64,000 bases of DNA from Limnanthes douglasii subsp. nivea. Its lineage: Eukaryota > Streptophyta > Magnoliopsida > Brassicales > Limnanthaceae. Both the position numbers and the translations under genes were made by a program. The stretch is from contig JAUPFV010000001.1 of the NCBI GenBank assembly GCA_036936605.1, forward strand, positions 320,008,250 to 320,072,249, in the 5' to 3' direction. Below the pieces are notes generated by a model. It had not been told where the DNA came from and searched no databases. It worked only from the letters and a program-made list of their open reading frames with translations. This document shows, piece after piece, positions 58,976 through 64,000 of the stretch. Numbering within the stretch: position 1 is the stretch's first letter; every line of letters begins with the position of its first letter.

Positions 58976-59792
58976 CACCTACCGGTCTACGAAATCTTAG
59001 TCATGTATAAACCATACAATTTAATTCACAAATAAACATACAACAATTATAATGCCAAACACAACACATTTGTGAAATAAATTTATTAGTACACTTAAAA
59101 TTAATTAAAAAAATTATTTTTACAAAAATGATTTTTAAAAAAAAAAAATTGGACCTACCACTAGTGCAGCAACCCTTTAAGCCGCACCAAGCCTGCTGCA
59201 ACAATCTGTTGGGCAACACCTAGCCTGCTATAAGTTTAGTTCCAACGAATGTTTTCCCAGCCATCACCCCCCCCCCCTTCACTGTTGCCATCACGAAAGT
59301 AATGGGTTTGCAAATTCTCGCAGGTCACAGTGTTCACCACAACATCCGCAGGTCACTGGCAATGGGGAACATCACTGAATAACTTTCGATCAACTTTAAA
59401 ATCAGGGTCTAAGCCATTTATGAGATGTTGCCTCAATAGTTTGAATTGGGTCATCAAATAATGGTTGGTTTAATGCTGATTTTGATAACATAAAAATCCC
59501 GAGACATAAAATCAAACTCTAAATCAATCAAATAATTCTAAATTATTTACAGACACAAATTTTTTCAAAGCGATAAAAAACATATAATCACCATATCATG
59601 ATTTTTCAATCTTAATAAATCACAACTCATATTTTTCATATATTTCCTAAGTTCATGCCCTAACCAACTTATTCAACACATAAACCCAATGACATGGATT
59701 TGTTTTACAATGAAAACACACACACATATACATAAACATGTTGTTTGATTATTCTAATAATCACAAAAGGATTTTACTTGCTCTTATACTAA

Positions 59793-60447
59793 TTGAAGAA
59801 TTGTTCTTCAAATCGAGGAAAACATAATGACCCTTTTGTGATATTCTATAAAAATAATTATAAAAACACAAGGAAAACTCATTGTTTTGCATGCTACTTT
59901 CCATTATCATGTTTCTCCTTTAATCATCCGCAAATCTACTTTAAAATTCAACAAATATATGATCTTTAAGGAAACATGTTGAAGAATTGAAAGAGAAAAT
60001 TAGTAAAATAACGGGTGAAGTCTACCAATTATGAGAGGTAGCGGCTATCGACTGATTTAGGTTTTGGATGAAAAAATTCTAAAATATATATGCCTCTTAT
60101 TTATAGACTTTACAATGGAAACGCAAAGGTGTAAAGTCCAACCTATTTTACTACCTCATGATATGAGACCATAACCTAGTAAATTGATAAATCAATTTAC
60201 ACCCTCAATTATTAGTTCAATCTTAAGTTGGGCTATCTTATTCACAATGTCCAAATCACATTAGTTACCACACTTTGGCCCTTAAATTATATTTTCACTC
60301 ACATGTCCAATTCAGTTAATTACTTAATTTAATTAACTCAATTACTTTTAATTTGAACTACCTTAAGACAATGACTAAATATGCATATCTAGAATATCGG
60401 TCCAAATTATTGCTGGTCCATAAATATATTAAATAAATATTCCAACA
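59793..60447 (-). repeat. 5' LTR of the old copia copy
   Basis: About 655 bp, ending ...aaataaatattccaaca. A minus-strand ctataaata TATA-like site lies near 60099-60107. Confidence 0.78.
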
Positions 60448-61239
60448 TTGTTTGAATCTAAGTTTTATATTGATTTGTATTTGTTTAAATACAGGTCTGT
60501 TCAAAATATTTAATATATTTATAAATTATGTGGATGTATATACACATTGATGTTACCATAAGTATATTAAATGTTATTTTAAAAAAATATTATGTTTTTA
60601 TAAATTTTTGTGTTATTTTAATATTAATTTTTCTTTATGAGATATAATTACATGTAGAAATTTGATTTGATAATCTGATTCAGTCGTAAGAAGTCGATAT
60701 AATCGTAGAGGTTATTTATCTTTGAATCCAGATTTTGTTCAAAACCAACAACTATAATCAAGAGTTTTGTTAACTCATACTTTAAGGAAATGCATGATCT
60801 TGATTAAAGCGAAGTTAACGCTGGTACATGTGTCAATAAGATATAAACTGAAAGTCTCTTCAAACCCATCATCGAGGAACCCAACCCATGTGACAAAAAT
60901 ATAGTAACGTGATGCCGCAACTTCTGAAATAGATTTACAACATCCTCATCGTCTTTTACAACAATATTTTAAAATCATCAACCTATTTTTCCAAATCCTA
61001 GTTAAGAAACGGGATAAGACTGGACATGTACCACCGAAACTTTTATGATCCGAACCCGTATTAGCAAAATCTATCTCACCAGAAACCAAATATTTATCAA
61101 GGGTCCAACCAATACCCTCTTTGATATGAGACTGTCAAGAGTCCCTCATACAATTGGATGTATAATTTGACTAGGTCATTTCTTATCCTAGAAATCCTTG
61201 CAAGAGACTTGCCCTCAATTTTAACTAGTAAAAGATGGA
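60448..61239. other. Unassigned; may be the leader of the gypsy relic
   Basis: GC content rises from about 60800 on. Frames are short and broken, with no motif I can name, but position and strand fit sequence upstream of the gypsy gag. Confidence 0.3.
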
Positions 61240-62680
61240 CAAATATCATGAAACTAGGAGTCCAAAGCATCATATAGGAAATTCACGAACGAATCTTAAG
61301 TTTTATAAGTGATGATAAACTCATTTGTCGAGATTTTTTAATGACCTTCAAGGGGAGTCACATGAGTTGGTTTAATAAACTTTTTTTAGGGTATATTCAA
61401 ACCTCAAAAATGTTATGGATTTTATTCATAGATCAATTTATAAGTAGAAAGGTGATCATGGATGATATAAACTTCATACTGCATTGTAAACAAGATTCGA
61501 ACGAGAGCTTAAGAGATTAAACTTGACACTTTGTTCAAACAACTACTAGTCTTGAGGATTGCTATAAGGCAGTTACATGTGCGGCCTATGGGTAGAAGAT
61601 CCTTCTTGTTTTTTTGGCCGAGAGCATAATAAAGAGAAATGCATTAACTTTTTGGCGCACTCCTGGACCTAGTTGAATCTCATATCAAATGGATGAACAT
61701 ATACGTCTAAGAGTCATGCCAATTTAACAACATCTAACCCTTCAACATCCGACTTATATTTATGTTATGACACCTTATTAAGCTCATTTTAATAGTTCAA
61801 CAAAAATTATTTCAATCGACAGAATCCTACTAGTCACAAGGAATAATCCAGCTGAAACTCTCACACTTAGTAACTTAACCAAAACCACTCTGGTTGGGGT
61901 GTGATAATTCATTGGGATGTGGTCGTAATGAGCGAATGAGTTAGTGGAGTTTTAATTAAAATATTTTATAAATTAATTGAAAGTGTATAAACCATCTAGG
62001 ATAATGTCAAATTTTTTGAGAATTTCTAAAATCATTTACCTATGTTAAGACTCTAAGAAGATAAATCCCAAACAAATTTTTTTATAAGGGGTTACAAGAA
62101 GTTCAAAGAAAAAATCTAAAATCTTATCGAGGATGGAAAAATAATTCAGTCTGTAAAGTTTCATAGTAAAAGAAGTCAAAATGAATTAAGGTCAGAACCC
62201 AAACGGGTTAAATAGAGCTCCAAGTATTTGAGAATATAAGTCTCAATGACTATACCAATGTAAAGAGTACTTTGGTTTTTCTAGAATGCCCGACGTGTAC
62301 CTTAATCAGGATTCCAATTGTGAATTCTTATGCACCATTTAAAAATGAAATTCTTTATTTAGAATAAAAAAATCTTCAGAAAAAGACATTCATCATATTT
62401 ATTAATCATCATATCCACTAATAATTTTGATAATGATGACCTCAAGGATGTAGCTGAACCTAAAGATGATGTTTTGCTTATAATTTCTAATATAAACATA
62501 ATATAGTTCATGTGAGTCTTGATCAATACAAGGAGCTCATAAAATATTGTGTTCAAAATCAATTATGACAAGATGAAGAACCTCCATAGATTTTGGAAGT
62601 CTGAAAGAATAACTGTTGGCTTTTACTAATACCAAAACCCCATTTTATGCGGAGTTTTTGGTTGACGTAATTTTAGTAAG
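61240..62680 (+). pseudogene. Ty3/gypsy gag and protease relic
   Basis: A frame near 61280-61510 has the Retrotrans_gag pattern: CRDFLMTFKGSHMSWFNKLF, a GYIQTSK string, DQFISRK, then a Cys-Lys-Gln and SNESLRD motif (compare AF..TLKG.A..W, ISSF..L...F, GESLRDY). EDCYKAVTCAAY follows after stops. Near 62460-62600 text like DVLLIISNI, LINTRSS, NIVF and NYDKMKNL resembles a gypsy aspartic protease (VLIDTGSSADILF), with the active-site DTG read as NTR. AEFLVD follows near 62640 in another frame. Lineage is uncertain; the Tat/Athila side fits best. No RT, integrase or LTR was seen, so it is truncated. Confidence 0.68.
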
Positions 62681-63760
62681 AGGTGAGTAAAAGCATTTAT
62701 GCAAGTTATGTTTATGGTGATAAAATCCTATTAGTCTCATAATTGTATCCTCTGAAAATAATGTATTGAATACATGCATGTTATTACTTTTATGCTTTTT
62801 AGGTTCGCAAACATGACAAGATAAGGTTCGCGAGTATGGTTTCCTAGATTTCGCCAATAGGTTGTACTGAATTACGCGTTCTTCTCTTAGAGGTGAAGAC
62901 TAAGTATTCGATATGAGAAACCAATGGGTGTTGAGTAGACGTCAGCTCCTCGACAATCGCCATAGAGTTCAATACAAGGCCTCCTATTATGTTGTAAAAG
63001 ATGATACTTATTAGTGTGGATTCTCTCTTGGCCTTAAGGGCTTTAAAGTTTTTTTAAAACTTTAGTAATAATTAACGGGTATATTTCATCATCATCTTCT
63101 TCTTCTGGCCCTATCGACTCAACATGTTCATCCCAAAAATAAGATGATTTAATTGAGTACGTGTTAATATCTGATCCTCTCTCGATAACATTACGCTTCA
63201 TTACCTTTTACATTATATAAGGATTTTTTCTCATAATAATATAAATAAATATATGAGGTTACCTCTGTAGTAATGGGCTCAAGCATAAATTTTTCTTATC
63301 AAAAAAGTGAAAACAATATCAATACTCGGTTAATGGATCGAGTGGTTCAATAATGCTTGCTTGACGAATCAACATGGGTGCAAGATAAATATAATAATTT
63401 GAACAAGATTGTTTAGAATGGTTGACGACAACTTATGAGCTAACTTAGTCTATCAAAGTTTGTGCGCTTGGAAAATAATTGTATCATTCATTAATATTTA
63501 TCATATAATTAGTTATATATTATCTCTTCATTTATGTCATTAACCATAGGTCTAAGGTGCAATATGATCGATATTTGTAATCCAATAGTTTACAGACTCA
63601 TAAATGCTAAAGCTTTTTATAAAAGGTGATTAATAATTAAAATAGTTGAGTTCATGTGTGTGGAGAAAGACAACTAAAACCCTTGTGCATCTTTTTATCC
63701 ATACATATTAAATTTGCATCAATCTCAACAAAAACTTTTCATGTGTAAAAAAAATAGCTT
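62681..63760. other. Unassigned, probably continuing gypsy decay
   Basis: Mixed composition to about 63200, then AT-rich. The 70-codon minus frame at 62857-62645 overlaps gypsy-like plus-strand text and is probably a shadow. Confidence 0.3.
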
Positions 63761-63764
63761 GGAG

Positions 63765-64000
63765 AACTGCACAATCAGTGCCTTTCACATAAATCCTCTT
63801 AACCCCCTAGATGTGAAGGTGGACCTCGACCAACTGAGCCTCCAGTAAAGAGATGTGTGGGTTGGATGACTGAATGTGGCCAAACCCTTTTAAATGAATT
63901 ACGGATCTCGACCACCCAACCATTTAAGAAAGAGATGACTGAGCTACTTGAATGAATACGGTCGACCCTTTATATGTGAATGGGGGACCTCAACCAACCA
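63765..64000. repeat. Degenerate tandem repeat, about 90-bp unit, cut by the window end
   Basis: Three related pieces: cctagatgtgaaggtggacctcgaccaa (63808 on), ttttaaatgaattacggatctcgaccac (63888 on) and tttatatgtgaatgggggacctcaaccaac (63969 on). Between them are the related gagatgtgtgggttggatga and gagatgactgagctacttga. The array probably runs on beyond the window. Confidence 0.6.

Overview
The window looks like intergenic, transposon-packed nuclear DNA of a flowering plant, probably a eudicot. It is very AT-rich and carries no intact host gene that I can recognise. Plant L1-type LINEs, Ty1/copia and Ty3/gypsy retrotransposons, a TRIM array, hAT pieces and MITEs account for nearly all the recognisable sequence. 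The initiator-Met primer site TGGTATCAGAGC recurs, as is typical of plant LTR elements. I found no rRNA, tRNA or CRISPR array. A species cannot be named from the sequence.

Layout. 0-1 kb: LINE ORF1 relic (minus). 2.9-5.1 kb: a three-deep nest, with a foldback-type repeat split by an hAT-type non-autonomous element (8-bp target duplication) that is itself split by a polyadenylated retrocopy (18-bp target duplication). 6.1-8.3 kb: LINE ORF2 relic (plus), abutting a copia element (8.37-11.84 kb) that has only its 3' LTR. 13-15.9 kb: old copia relic (minus). 17-20.2 kb: LINE ORF2 pieces (minus). 22.9-23.9 kb: internally deleted hAT transposase. 24.9-27.2 kb: tandem TRIM array bounded by one 5-bp target duplication. 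27.9-28.4 kb: near-palindromic Mutator-type MITE. 28.9-29.2 kb: Stowaway-type MITE. 31.2-31.9 kb: higher-order minisatellite belonging to the foldback family. 32.6-34.3 kb: LINE relic (minus). 34.8-41.8 kb: another foldback copy, split by a young 6.4-kb copia element. 43.5-47.9 kb: old copia relic (minus). 54.8-60.4 kb: older copy of the young copia family. 61.2-62.7 kb: gypsy gag-protease relic (plus). 63.8-64 kb: start of a degenerate tandem repeat.

No genes act together as a pathway; the story is one of nested insertion and decay. The most notable signal is in the two related copia copies at 35-41 kb and 55-60 kb. Between the primer site and gag the young copy has a ladder of five hairpins. 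The arms change in complementary fashion from hairpin to hairpin, while a loop with the 6-nt palindrome TCCGGA is kept. Both copies also lack the gag-to-integrase interval, through different deletions. The young copy has 667-bp LTRs with four differences by my reading, yet its coding region is badly broken. This is what one would expect of a defective family mobilised in trans.
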